From: Mactromeris polynyma
Taxonomy: Eukaryota; Mollusca; Bivalvia; Venerida; Mactridae
Direction of reading: 5' to 3'
NCBI GenBank assembly: GCA_032209605.1
Contig: JASFXZ010000012.1
Location: 372,001 to 436,000 of the forward strand
Length of the DNA stretch: 64,000 bases
The notes under the pieces were generated by a model. It saw only the letters and a list, made by a program, of their open reading frames with translations, was not told the origin of the DNA and ran no database searches. Below are positions 43,901-58,900 of the stretch, piece after piece; positions within the stretch are counted from its first letter, which is position 1; every line of letters begins with the position of its first letter. Both the position numbers and the translations under genes were made by a program.

Positions 43901-46900
43901 GTCCAGATGTATCTTCTTAGGCTTGTTGCATTGAAATGGACTATTCGAAACTATGTATTATTCGAAATAAAATTGGACCCGATAAGTTGATTGAACGAGG
44001 CCCGACTGTATGTGAGACGTAACTGTGACTTGTGTAAGGATTGAGAATTTATATTTGTCTTATTGGTTTTCAGAATCATAACTTTCAGTGACTATGTGGA
44101 GAGATATATGTGTATAAAAGTAGAGATAAGATATGGAATAATTGGTGAGGAAACTACCAAATGTACACAGACAGGAAATTTGCTCAAATAGATTATTGAG
44201 AGATACTTAAAACTAGAATGTTTCCATAGCCAGGAATTGTGTAGAACTCAAACTGTGTTGTAAGGCATAGTTGTTAAGATTTCTGATAAGATTTCCTTAA
44301 CTGAACCGACATGACTACAATATTTGTTTATTTTTAGGTCCCTTGTACAGACTCATAACTGCATTTTGAACAATACAGATAATTGTTACACCGCTGATAG
44401 ACAAAGATTGATTCAGAACTTCCATGTTATCACCTCTGTTGCTGATACATTCTGTAAAGACAATTCTGCATATCTTCATCAATGTGTAGATACATTCCAT
44501 CACCGTTTGGATGAATTGATCAATTTTGATCAATTTAGCACTGCAGAAATGCTTAAACTTTCACTGAGGAATTCCTTGAAGAGATATATATTAAGAATGC
44601 AGTACAACTCTGATGGTGATAGTTCAGAGGAATCTATGTTTGACAGTGATAGTTCAGAGGAATCTATGTTTGACACAAGGCAGTCAGAGACAAACAGTCA
44701 CGACCTACCAGAGTTATTTTCCTTCCTATTAAGGAATAATCAACTTCAAACCATTAATTTACCATCTTTCTTGATATTTTTGTCGGAGGTGATGCAGGAA
44801 GAGCAGTTGTCTGAGAATAACCCTGCATACGGGTTGAATATACCGGGAGTATATTATGGTATAGCATTGCCAGGTTCTAGGACACCCGACTATGGTGGTG
44901 GACCGGAGATACATAATTACATAGAGAATATAACCAACATACTGTTTGGAATGAACACAAATTACCATTACAGTGAAGTTATTGAGGATATCAAGATAAT
45001 GTTGAATGTATCAGATGCAGATATAGTGACAATGATGAGTGATGCTGATGTATCTGTTTATACTACACACAAACAGAAGCATTGTAGTAGTGTATTAGAT
45101 GCAAAGTTTTGTATTGAAAACAGTATCCAGTTGGCTTCTTCTTCCATTGAGCAGAAATATATTTTTCAAACAGCACTGAACCTTTTGAATGGTGTGATAA
45201 CAGACAGTTGTGAAGGTAATCTTTCATATTTATTGATAACATAAATAATCCTTAACTGTTGACTGTATTGGCAAGCATCGCTGCATGTTATTCAAAGATT
45301 CAAGTATTTATTGCTGAATGAACTAGTTGTGTCATATACACCAGTTCTTTATAAGAATCTCTTACATGCTTCTGGTACGGATATGTCCTTTCGCAAATGA
45401 AGCCAGTGTAAGAATCTATGTTTTGCATCCCTCTTTTAACAAATTAAGGACGAGATTAAATAGAATGACTTTAAAATTATAGTAACATTATTTTACAAAT
45501 ACATTCAAGTTATTATTGCCGTGATATCATTTATATGATGTCATCAGCACGAGACTCATCCTACACGGAGGGTGTGGGTAAGATAGAGTTTTCCAGCACC
45601 GGTGTAAACTTGAGAAATCCTAGTCTGGTATGCAAGAATATCATTTTCTTTCATATATCAAATACATAATTATTATTAGAGTTGATATAATGAAGGATAT
45701 ATTTAACATTTAATACACTTTATAGTAACAGAAGGAATGTGTCACAGCTGTACTGGTCTCCATAGTAATGAAGAATGTAACACTCAGCCACAGACCCAAT
45801 GTGGACCTCTTGATGTGAGTGAACTAGCCAACATGTATTCATATTGAAATATTTACAGTTATATGTACTGTATGGTGTTGGTTAAGATTATTGCACATTT
45901 TACATTTTACTTATTATAAACTTATTTATTTTAAATTAATAATGAAGCAAGTCATTTTAACATATTAATCTGTTTTGATGGCTGCTCCCTGGGTTGCTAA
46001 CCAGTATAAGCCTAACTCAATAGTTTTGTGATGACTACAGAAGCCTTACACCCATGAGTTGTGAATCTGTCTGTGTTTCATACCCTGCACCATCATATCT
46101 TCCTATTTATATGAATGATGATGGTATTGTAATTAATGCCTAACACCTTGAGCTTCGTAAGAGTTGATAATTTACTTATTGTCGGAGCTTGCTGGCTTAT
46201 TTTATCATTCTATGTTCCCAGCTATATAGCATTATTCTTATACAACATTAATTATTAACAATGCCATTTATAGGTGTGTCAAGCCAAGATTATGGATTCC
46301 CACTTTTTCAAGGGTTGTTATTCAAAGTTAGCATGTGAGGAAGATTGCAAACGAACAAGCAAAGCATGTTACTGTTGCCATGGATACCAGTGTAATAAAT
46401 ATGTAGCCAGAGGTAATAAATCTGTTAATTTGCTTCCATTTTGACTGAGGTATCAGTTTAATGTATTAGACAGTCTTGATCCACTTACAGTTGGTGGATC
46501 ATATAACAGTCAATCTGGAAGTCAAGACTATCAAATCCAAGTAAAGTGTATGCTCCACATGATTGGACTGAAGACAATTCATTTTTCTTCAGTCTCCTGA
46601 TATATTTGGAAAAATTAAATAATTTGCTTGAGGTTCTGTCCACCTTGAAAGCATCAACCTTTTAAATGGTTTTAGGATTGCATGATGTTTTCCATCCTCA
46701 GAAAATGTAAATGGTCAGATATAGAATGAAGATTGTTGTATAATGTTTATGTCTGTCTTTTTGGCTTTTCCTATAGATATACATGTATAGCAATAAAGGT
46801 AAGATAATGAATCTTTATTTAATGAGAAGCATATAATCAACAAGTAACTCGAGTGTTCTTGAACGACCAACAAGGACGACCAACAAGTACGACCAACAAG

Positions 46901-49900
46901 GTATCCACTATCAGATACTTACTTATCTCTTGATACTACATGTACCCTTCATATACTGACTGTCTAGTAAAGTAGTTACCACTTCCATATTTCACATCTC
47001 TGGTATGACACAATCAGGGGTCAAACCCATGACCTCCCAGGCTTGGAGAGCTGACACTGTTAACAAATGAACTATTGAAGTGATTATAACAGATTATCAC
47101 ACTTTATTATAGAATATGATATCACGAGAAAACAAGAATGTACAGTACAGTCAGCTGTTGATGCTACTATGGATCTACTCATGTTTGTGTTGAATTATAC
47201 TGAAAAGTGAGCTTTTCTTTCTTCACGATTATCTGTATCTAATTAAGGCTACTCAGAAAGTAGTGATTGTGCTTTTTATGATTATGAGCCCTTCTTGTAT
47301 GTAAAGATCCAATAAACTACAGAACAAATAATTGTCATCATGTAAAATCAACAGATTGTCAGTAATTCATCTTTCTAATCCATACATAATTAAGTATTCT
47401 TTGTAAAATTTCTTTAGGAGGGAGTGTTTGTTAAGAAAAGTTATGCTATTGTCATAGAAAAACTGAACAGTCTTAACTATATTTTAAGATAAATTTACTA
47501 TGAACAATTATTGTTTCATTTTTCAAACATAATTATGTAGTTCATTACTTTGCCATCCATTATTGTAATGGTATTGACGTGAAATTCATTGTTTTAATTC
47601 CAGTGATACATTTATTCGCACAAAAGCAATGACAATGATTGAATCAACTGCTGGTTGCCATGGAGATCATTTTATAAATATTCACACAGAAGGTCAAAGG
47701 GTGCTAAAATATTTAGAAACTAAAGATTGTAGTTCGAAATCGTTACCAGATTCATGTGACATTGAAAGTTTGATTTCCCTAAGAAGTTTGGTGGCAAATC
47801 CATACCATACTGTTGAAACAATGGATACAATGTGCAGGTATGTTGTATCACGGACCTATATACAGTATATAGGTCCGTGGTTGTATACTGTACTTGATCA
47901 ATTATTTGTAATTACATTTGTCAGTGTACTAATTGCACATCATTGTACAACTTGTTTTGTTATGACTTTCTGTTTAATTCTATTCAATTTCTTTCGCTTA
48001 ACTTAAATCTTTCATTTCGGTGTAGTTGAAATGGTAGCCATGATGACAAAGTAACACTATAATTGATTGTACTCAATGAGTATATATTGCTGTGTAGTTG
48101 AAATGGTAGCCATGATGACAAAGTAACACTATAATTGATTGTTTTAAATGAGTACATATTGCTGTGTAGTTGAAATGGTAGCCATGATGACAAAGTAACA
48201 CTATAATTGATTGTACTCAATGAGTATATATTGCTGTGTAGTTGAAATGGTAGCCATGATGACAAAGTAACACTATAATTGATTGTACTCAATGAGTATA
48301 TATTGCTGTGTAGTTGAAATGGTAGCCATGGTGACAAAGTAACACTATAATTGATTGTACTCAATGAGTATATATTGCTGGATGAATAGTGATATGTTTG
48401 TTGGCATTTATAAATTTGTTGGATGAAATTTTATTTACATCTAATTTTGATGATTCACCTGAGTCTAGTTGATACTGTTTTACCAGAATGATGCCTAGCA
48501 GCCGTGTCTACCTGAATTAAGACTGCATGATCTGTCAGCAATATGTCTGCCTAGGGTGGGGACCAATTTATAGCCATTATCAAATTGTTATTTTCCTTTC
48601 CAGATTATATGACAATGCAGTACAGGGCATATTGAGGACTAACCATAGTTGTTGTCCAGCCATGCAGTCTATGATAACAATTTATCAACATATCAATGAG
48701 TTGTGTAATATCACTGATATCACACATGTACAGGACTTATGTAACCTCATATTGTCTGATACATGTTTGATAGATAAGGTAGCTAGCAGTAACATATCAA
48801 CCAATGAGACCAGGACTTCAAATACTGATATACCGCATGCTGTGGGTGAGGGACATTTCTGTCACGTGTTAACCAACTACTCCAACAACAACAATAATTC
48901 TGCTGTTGAAATCAAACACAATATTCCTACATGTAATGTACAGTTGGCTATGAAGTGTGTCAAGGAAGATCTAGATTGCAGGTTTGTATTACTGATATAT
49001 AACTTGTGTAACAAAATATTTCACACCCTGTCTGTCACAATATTGTGTCACAATGAAGGATTATGAAATCACTTGTGCTTTTACTTGTCTATGATGATGT
49101 GCGGAACACAACTTTCAGCCAAGTCAAAGTCCTACGATGAAATAAATGGACAAATAAGCAGAACTTATGTCATTGTGCTAAACTACCATTTAGTTTGTGA
49201 CTGATTTTATCTGTACAAGTATTGTACACGTTCTGATGTTTACAATATAATTCTGTAACTGAAATTTGGTTTGATCTCTTAATGATTAATATTGTTATAT
49301 CAATTTAATCCTAAGCATGTTTCCAACAATTGTCATACATTTTGTAGTTTATATGACATCTTGCATTGACTAACAGCGATTGTCAAGTACATTTCAGGCA
49401 TTATTTGTGTATTGAATAAGATTTAATTTGTTTTATTATTGTTGCATCAGGTTTAATGTCATTTGTTTCAGTTATATATGGCGGGCCATTGAAATATTGA
49501 TCAACCAGTACTAACAAATCCTTCATTTAAGCCGCTGAGAACTTCTTTACATGAATCAGAGGTGGCGCCAAATGTCTCGGAAAACATGACCTGCCCAGCC
49601 CAGGTATCGAACCTGCACATCCCAGGAGACAGCCCTGCGCTTTAAATATACAACTTGCTGGGCGGCGGATAAGATTTGTACCATTGTGGTTAAATTCCAC
49701 ATGATATAAGTGTGAAGATATAATAACATTTTATAAATATTGTAAAATAGAAATATTATATCATGTTAAGTGTTTTTTTTTTCATTTCAGTGAAGCTGGT
49801 TTCACCAAAGTGTTGGGTTGTGTTAATAATCATTCAGAAGGTTGCTCAATTGTACAAATGGTCCCAGTTGCCATAGAAACAAAGAGAGTAGCTCATTCAT

Positions 49901-52900
49901 GCAACATAACAGATGAAACAGTTCATTTTCTGAAGGGGTAATCATTTATTTGATTTAATTATGTTCATCTTCACACACATTGATTCCTGTGTCTATTACT
50001 GAATATATTTTCATTTATGATGCTCTATTACTTGTAGATTAAATGACAATTGTATTTATTTTGTTATTTTGTTTTAGTATCAACAATACATCTCCATTTC
50101 AATGCTTCGAGAATCTGGCAACTTTTACACCACCGTTACACTCCGGACTACTTCTCTCAACAATCTGTAGTGTAATTGAGCAGACAAGCAAGTGTATACA
50201 ATCATCTGTACAGCATGATGACCATTTTGAAGGGATGTACATTGAGCAAATACATTCAAAGATGGTGACATTCACTACAGACGTTTGTATAAATGGTAAG
50301 CCTCACTAAATGTACAAACCTGCAAGCTATTTTCAATTGATGATTGTAAGCATGCAATATATTAATAATGTTTAGACATTATTTCAATACTACATGGATA
50401 TATGAACAACTGTAGTTTACTAGATCTTGTTGTTATTGGTTTGAGGATTCATGTAGTTGAGGAAACCAGAATTAACATACTTGAGAGCACGGACTGTTAA
50501 CCATGGACAGCCTGATATCGGTGAAACAATAAGAAAAAATAATTTAAACACAATCCTTAGCACACGCTCGGTAAGTAAAGTGGATTTGAATAGAAATTTC
50601 ATCCAATTTAAACGACCCTCATTCAGTCTTACAACTCAGATAAATGCATACAAGCAAACAACAAGATGAACACATAATACATAAATATAGTCAAGAAATT
50701 TATAGTTGTTGTAAACGCGAGGATTACAGCGGTTCAAATTGTCAACTTCTCTTGATTCAGAAACAAGATGGCGAATGTCGCCAATTTTTACCCCTAATCC
50801 GTACATCTCGGTCATTATAGTGGATCATTATCGTAGAATTGTACAAAGGGTTCTGATCTTTTGATCTCGGAAGAAAGTCTCACCACTCCCTAGAGTTCAA
50901 ACTAGTCTAAATACATGTACCAGCCTGTTTCGAATACATGGTTAATTTGTCCTAGTTGAGAGAAACAAAATGCACCCTCACCTGTAACTGTCATATTTTT
51001 CGTACTTATTATTGTTCAGTTCTCTTTGGTTCCCGCTGTATCTTTGGTTCTCTGTATCTTTGGTTCTCTGTATCTTTGCTTGCCTCTGTATCTTTGGTTC
51101 TCTGTATCTTTGGTTGCCACTGTATCTTTGCTTGCCTCTGTATCTTTGGTTGCCTCTGTATCTTTGGTTGCCTCTGTATCTTTGGTTGCCTCTGTATCTT
51201 TGGTTGCCTCTGTATCTTTGGTTGCCTCTGTATCTTTGGTTGCCTCTGTATCTTTGGTTGCCTCTGTATCTTTGGTTGCCTCTGTATCTTTGGTTGCCTC
51301 TGTATCTTTGGTTGCCGCTGTATCTTTGCTTGCCTCTGTATCTTTGGTTGCCTCTGTATCTTTGGTTGCCTCTGTATCTTTGCTTGCCTCTGTATCTTTG
51401 GTTGCCTCTGTATCTTTGGTTGCCTCTGTATCTTTGGTTGCCTCTGTATCTTTGGTTCTCTGTATCTTTGCTTGCCTCTGTATCTTTGGTTCTCTGTATC
51501 TTTGGTTGCCGCTGTATCTTTGCTTGCTTCTGTATCTTTAGTTGCCTCTGTATCTTTGGTTGCCTCTGTATCTTTGGTTGCCTCTGTATCTTTGGTTGCC
51601 GCTGTATCTTTGCTTGCCTCTGTATCTTTGGTTCTCTGTATCTTTGGTTGCCTCTGTATCTTTGCTTGCCTCTGTATCTTTGGTTGCCTCTGTATCTTTG
51701 GTTGCCTCTGTATCTTTGGTTGCCTCTGTATCTTTGGTTCTCTGTATCTTCGCTTGCCTCTGTATCTTTGGTTCTCTGTATCTTTGGTTGCCGCTGTATC
51801 TTTGCTTGCTTCTGTATCTTTGGTTGCCTCTGTATCTTTGGTTGCCTCTGTATCTTTGGTTGCCTCTGTATCTTTGGTTGCCGCTGTATCTTTGCTTGCC
51901 TCTGTATCTTTGGTTGCCTCTGTATCTTTGGTTGCCGCTGTATCTTTGCTTGCCTCTGTATCTTTGCTTGCCTCTGTATCTTTGGTTGCCTCTGTATCTT
52001 TGCTTGCCTCTGTATCTTTGGTTGCCTCTGTATCTTTGGTTGCCTCTGTATCTTTGGTTGCCTCTGTATCTTTGGTTCTCTGTATCTTTGCTTGCCTCTG
52101 TATCTTTGGTTCTCTGTATCTTTGGTTGCCGCTGTATCTTTGCTTGCTTCTGTATCTTTGGTTGCCTCTGTATCTTTGGTTGCCTCTGTATCTTTGGTTG
52201 CCTCTGTATCTTTGGTTGCCGCTGTATCTTTGCTTGCCTCTGTATCTTTGGTTCTCTGTATCTTTGGTTGCCGCTGTATCTTTGCTTGCCTCTGTATCTT
52301 TGGTTCTCTGTATCTTTGGTTCCCTCTGTATCTTTGGTTCCCTCTGTATCTTTGGTTCCCACTGTATCTTTGGTTCTCTGTATCTTTTGTTCCCTCTGTA
52401 TCTTTGGTTCCCTCTGTATCTTTGGTTTCCTCTGTATCTTTGGTTCCCTCTGTATCTTTGGTTCCCTCTGTATCTTTCATTTCCAATATTGATAACATAC
52501 ATTGCGTCATAAATGACATCACTGGTACGCAATGGAGCCCCTGTATTACTTTCAATAATTCACTGGTGAAATAAATGGAATGCTGTCTAAATTGCCTTAC
52601 ATTACACTTCCATTGTGTGCTATGCTACCAATACAATATATATTTTTGCAATTTTTGATATAAATAAAATAATTCATTCTTAACTAGAAAACTTGTTCAA
52701 TAAATTTCGTAATTTATCACCACTGATGTAATTTCCTATATTTGTTTATGCCCCGTCATTTGTAGAGGGGACAAAAAGTGTTACCCCTGTCCGTCAGTCA
52801 TTGCGATCAATAACTCTTGAAATGAATAGATGGATTCATCCACCAATGATTGGAGGAGTTATGGCCCTTTTTCAACTTAACAAATTGGTTTCCAATTAAT

Positions 52901-55900
52901 AATTCTTAGAATTAATAGATTCAATTCATATTAGGCATATGAGCATTTTGTTCCCCGATCAATAACTCTTGTAAGGATTGATAGATTCAATTCATATTGG
53001 GCACAAGCAAAAGAATAGTACACTACAGGTCAAGTTTCATTTGATTACAATACACCAATTGTTTTAGGAGTTATGGCCCTTTTCAACTTAAACAAATGGT
53101 TTCTGAGCAAAACGTGGGATAAATTCATAGTGGTGGCAACTGTGTCCATAGGAAACATCTAGTTTCTTTTGTTTCATAAATAACTGAAAGTTGATTTAGT
53201 TTACACATTGTTGTTCAGCCTTTGTGCAATAAACATTATTATAATTTACACTTTGTCCTGAAAGATATATATAGAATGTGTCATAATGTTCACTTAACAT
53301 AAAGATTTACCAACTTGAAGTAAGTTCAGGAAAATGTTATATGTATCCAGTCTGTAATGTACATGTATAAAGAATATGTGATCTGATGTTACAAAACAAT
53401 TGAGATTTTATAAATATTGATTTCAATTCAGAACATGTTGCTGACATGGATGTGGTAGATAATACAACATGTGATATATCAACATATACTGGAGATATAA
53501 TACATCATCTTATCTTCACTCTCACCTCTGGATTGATACATCCTCATGATACATGCAGGTTAGAATACTTCTTATCTTATTTACTAAGAGACTTGATATA
53601 TCATGTTAGATGGCAATATGAGGGATCATTGAGTACAAGATCCATAACTAGACCATGAACAATGATTGAGTTATTCCCCTTTATGTATTTATGTTTATCA
53701 TATATTTATGGGACAATTACCTTGCAATATTGTTGGCAATTGAATGAAACTTCTCTTACTGATAGATGGCAGTCTGACAAAGTGCATTATGCTACACTTA
53801 TAACTCAGTTGAGAATTAATTTTTTCTCCATACAGTATCAAAAGGAACCTAGAAAACCCCTGACCTATGGAACATAGCATAGAGAGGTATCTGTATACAT
53901 TTGCATTGAATTGAACTATTGTACAACATAATCTTACGAATGTATAAATGATGTCTAATATGTTGTAGGGTGGTGGATGAAATAAAGGTATTTCAGGAAA
54001 ACATCAGTTCTTGCATTTCTGGAAAAAACTTGCTGCCACTGTTGTCATGGATACAAGAAAAGAATGAAGTTATGTGTCTGGCCAATTTAGCATGGTCAAC
54101 TTGTCAAGATAATGTTTGTAATGTAGAGAGAGCGGAGGAGCTGGTACATAGCCTTGGCTACTTTGTAGGTGTGAGTAAAATGGATGACCAAGTGTTTTGT
54201 AGGTAAGTTGTTGACAGAAGACAAATGTATCTAACTAAAATACAATTGATCATTGGATTGAAGTAATCCTTCTGTTCACCAAAATTAGCTTTGATGCATC
54301 AAAGTTTGTGATTTTCAGTTGTGAATAATCAGTTCAATTGAATTACTATGAATTACAACTTAGGATGCAAAATTCATTGTATTGAAAAAACTGCAGTTTG
54401 TACCTGAAAAGTTCTATTTGAATATTATATGAACACTTACATAACCAACCTGTATTAGTCACGTGGTTATGATGTCAAGTATTTTCCTATGTAATTTTTG
54501 ATGTCACAAACTAAGCATTTTATCTGAAGTGTTTTGATGGCTAATTTCTATTTATAGAATTCTATGAAAGTGAAATGTTTGTATAAGTGTTATATAAATT
54601 GTTTTATCTATTTGGTTAAAATGTCAAAATCTTAGAATGGATTGTTTGGTCACTAATACAGGTCTTCTTGTTGAACGGCTTATATTTCAGCTGCGATGAA
54701 GGATACTTACCAGATTGAAGGGAAGAACCATACTTACATATATACATGAGGAGTTGCAATACTCTGTGGTATGATTTAAATGACGACAAATACTTGACTT
54801 TATGTGTATATTCTACAATGATTACTTGTTTATTTCAATAATGATGTTTATTTCAGAAAAGTGGAAAATGTACGGCAAGGTGTGAAATGTGCTTTACACA
54901 ATTGTGATGCTAGACAAACATCCAGAATACATGATAGTATGGACTATATTCATTCTATAGTTGGTACAAGATGCCCAGGTGATCATGGACATTGTGACAG
55001 TATGGACAGAGGTAGATTGTATCTTGTGTGTTGGATATGCATTGAGTCATACTTCTACTTTCAAAACTTGCTTTCTCTAGAAATATTTGTTGTAAAATAT
55101 TCTTTATTTGTATCCAACAATATTGAAAAAGAATGTTCGATTATAATAATATTTTGTTCACTTTACAACTTGTTTTGATTAACTTCTTTATTTCTTGATT
55201 AATCTCCTTTCAATAGTGAATCTATCTATAAGCTTTGACTTTTGTTATATAACCATGACTCTGGATTCACGATGCTTGTCTAATAAATTGGTTAGAAAAG
55301 TAGGTTTATTACAGAAATTGAATGATCTAAATTCATGTTTTTATTTCACAGAATCAAACACTTCATCAAGATATGAGAATGTTTCAAGTACTGAAGATAT
55401 GTGTAATACATACCAAGCACAGATGTGTTTGTTTAAAGTGACCCTGCCGTCTGCTACAGATCAGTTATTTTGCAGGTTAGTACAGAAATGCCTTTTCTTG
55501 ATTCCCTTTCATGTATACTGGATGCTTGTATATGTATGGTTGACTCCTACCTTTCATTGAGTGTTTACTTTGTGTCACATGTCTAATATTTCTTTTCTAT
55601 TTTCCTCTTTGCTATATTACTATAATACTTAGCTTGATTAGGGGTGGCTATAATATGTGCTTAAAACTTGACTTTTAGTTCTTACATTTGTTTCATTAAT
55701 GTAAGTTTTATATCTGTATTATATCTGTTTTTCCCTTTTTTCAGTAAAATGATGTCAGCTGTTGAAGGACTATCTGAATGTGTTCATCCAAAATTGATTG
55801 GTTGTCATGACTACCAGTGGATGGAAATAAAGAATTACTATAGTGGTGTTTTTGCTACTATTGGTTACACCTGTAATGCAGACTTCAGCATGGAACTATT

Positions 55901-58900
55901 TGATGACGGTTGTACAGATAAAGCTCAGTGTTCTCATGTTGAGGCCTTGGCATGTATCACTTCTCTCAACAATGGTCCATCTTGTGGGTAGGTCTATACT
56001 CCATATTGTTGCACTTTATTTCTGTTACCCACACCAGACATTTGATATCACCTGTGTTCCTGTTTCCAACCAACCAGAACTAACATTCTCTGAAAACTGA
56101 CAACTTTTCCACTTGAATCGAAGTTGGGTGAGAACTGATGTCTGTCCTGTTTTAAGTCATGCCCATTTATTGAAGCTCAGTTGTGATGAAAATATTTAAT
56201 GCATCTCGTTTTCCCTTCCTGGTAATGATTGTGAAATTTATGATGTTTGAACCCAGGACCTTTGTGTTGTGTTGTCAACAACTTGTCCAATACAGAAAGT
56301 ATGCTGACTCGTGTGAAGGTTTCTGTTAATGTGATAACATTGTCAGATTCTGTTCCACCCTTTTACATTCAGTGTTAGCTTGTCATGTAGTGTAGTCCTT
56401 GCATATACATTGTATCAATCAAGTGTTTGACTGTCATGTTTAAATGAACTGTTTATCCTAGAAATCTGGATGATGTGAAACAATGCATACATTATGCTAC
56501 TGAAGGATGTAATTCTATTCAAACGTTTGCATTGATGACATCTTTACAAGCCAATGCCATACTGCATCAGTTACCCAAATCATGTTGGGAGAATTTGGTC
56601 ACAGCAGAAGACAATGTTACTAGAACAGAAAACTGTATCTTGTCATTCCAGCAAGATTTGTTTAATCTCAGCTCACCAGGTAATGTTCAACAATATAATG
56701 ATATTATACATTAAATTATCACTTATCTTGGATTGATAAAAAATACTGCGTTATATGTATTTCTTAACTCTGTAAGATGTTGTTTTGGGATAATATATGA
56801 ACTTTTATATTGTTGGTGAAAGCGATATTGGTACATCTGCATATAAATAAAGAAGCAGATGGACTTCTTTCCCAATTACCGTTTAAATTATTATCCTTTT
56901 TCAGTTTGCAATACAAACAAACTTTTCTGGCAGTATTTCATGTAGCTTCCATTATTTGTCATGTTATTATAGGTCAAAGGTTATGTGATATGATGGTGTC
57001 ATTGATGACATGTATGGAAGATAGTCTGATGTCACATGAGATGTTGGGTGCCGTCAGAGAGTCCTTAATACATGTGACAAAAGTTGCTAAATATCCACTT
57101 CAAATGGTCTGTACACTAGAAGGTATGAATATATCATTATTAATCATTCATTTAGTTTTTATGTTGGGTTTTCCAAATGGTTATTACTGTTGCATATGTG
57201 TATTTAATTTTCTTATTTAAATTTTAGAGATTGTTTGAGCCCTGATTTGTCATGTGCTGTGATCATGACTGATTTAAAAAAAGAATAATTGCTTTTTCCT
57301 ACATGTTGTATTGTTAGTTGGTTATTCATATTGTGCACCAATCTGATTGAACTTAAGTGTAAATATGGATGGTATATTTTAATTAATGAAATTTTATCTA
57401 TCTTTCCAGTGTTGTCAATCAGACCATGCCTGTGGCCAAAATCACCAGTTCATATGGCATTGGGTCAGTTCCAATTTGCAAAGGTTGCATTTTTGATATT
57501 CTGACCCAATCCCTAGCTGGCCGGTTACCTTTCTGTTATGGTCATTTCAACCAAAACTTATTGACAACTCTGCTTTCATGTTTTAAAATGAATTTCATTC
57601 ATTAAAACCTTAAAAAGGTATATGCATTCTAGAGTGACATGTCTTAATTTAGTTTTCTCATTTCAGATGAACATGATTTTGATGTAACATCTAGTAAGTA
57701 CCTGTAGTTCACTTATTCTGGTTTTGTAATTTGACAGCTGTTCCTTATGTCTTACCACACATAGTGGATTGTGGGGAGACATATACTGAATGCCATTAAA
57801 AAATGCTACTATTTCACTTGTCAAGTGTTAAATGCGTTTTATTGTTAAATATGTGTAAATCTTTCATAAAAAAGAAATCAAACTGTTGCCATAGCATTCA
57901 TACATCATAATTGGTTAAGTTTATGAAATTACATTTAAGAATTTAAGTATGATTATTTCTTTATAATGTTACCGTGTTGACGGGGACACTTTTTAGTTGC
58001 GTTTTTAGTGGCGTGGAGTAAATTTACATTGCGCTGTCTGTCTGTCTGGATGTCACAAAGTTTGTCTGTGCTTGTTCTCTTAAACCAGTGGTTGAACTCG
58101 AGGGAACGTCACATGAATTAGTGATATCAAGCATTTTTGGGTCGGATTATTCTAGGTAGAGTTATGGCTCTTTAGTGATTAAAATTGGACACATTTGGTT
58201 TGTATACAGATGTTACAATTGTATGTCATAGTAATGCCAATTTGTCATGTCAATGTTTATCAAATGTTTTACTTTATAGACGATTCTAACAACAGTTCTT
58301 GTAGCATGGATGCTGCGAAGTCTTGTTTGATAAGTTATGCTGCGAATGTTTTGTTGATGCCAGCCTTCTCACAAGATGCTAAACAAGCCATTTGTAATGA
58401 GTAAGTGGGCACATTTACTTTATCTTTATCATCTTAGCCTACATGAATAGGATATTACGTTTGGTGGAAAGTTTGTAAATGTTCTCATTTTATTGTATTT
58501 GAATGATAAGCATAAACCTTGTATTTTATAATAATCATAATGACATTTTTTTACTGATACCATGCATGTTTATGTCTGATTGTGAAATGCTTTCTTATTA
58601 ATTCTTGATTATGGTTAATTAAGTCAGTATTCATGAAATCTGTTTTGTTTCAAATTTTTATGCCCTTCTTCGACGAAGAGGGGGCAAATTGTACTAACTT
58701 AGAAGGGTAGTTGCCTGTGGATTGTTGATGAGCCCTGTCGATTTTCGAGTCACTGGGTCAAAGGTCAAACAGACTTATTTCTATGTCATCATATTAATTA
58801 AAATACTCTCACTGACAATTCATTTTGGGGTCACTTAGCACAAACAGTAATATGTTCTTATTTTTTTTGCATGTAACATCTAAATGATGAATTTGTCCTA

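Noticed and set aside
49560..49680. A functional tRNA gene on the minus strand
   Set aside because: Acceptor stem and B box are present, but the anticodon loop lacks the normal T33 and the D arm is not convincing; a SINE is more likely.
50956..52574. Open frames of 500 or more codons on both strands
   Set aside because: They are translations of the 18-bp satellite in all frames, low in complexity, without start context or domains.
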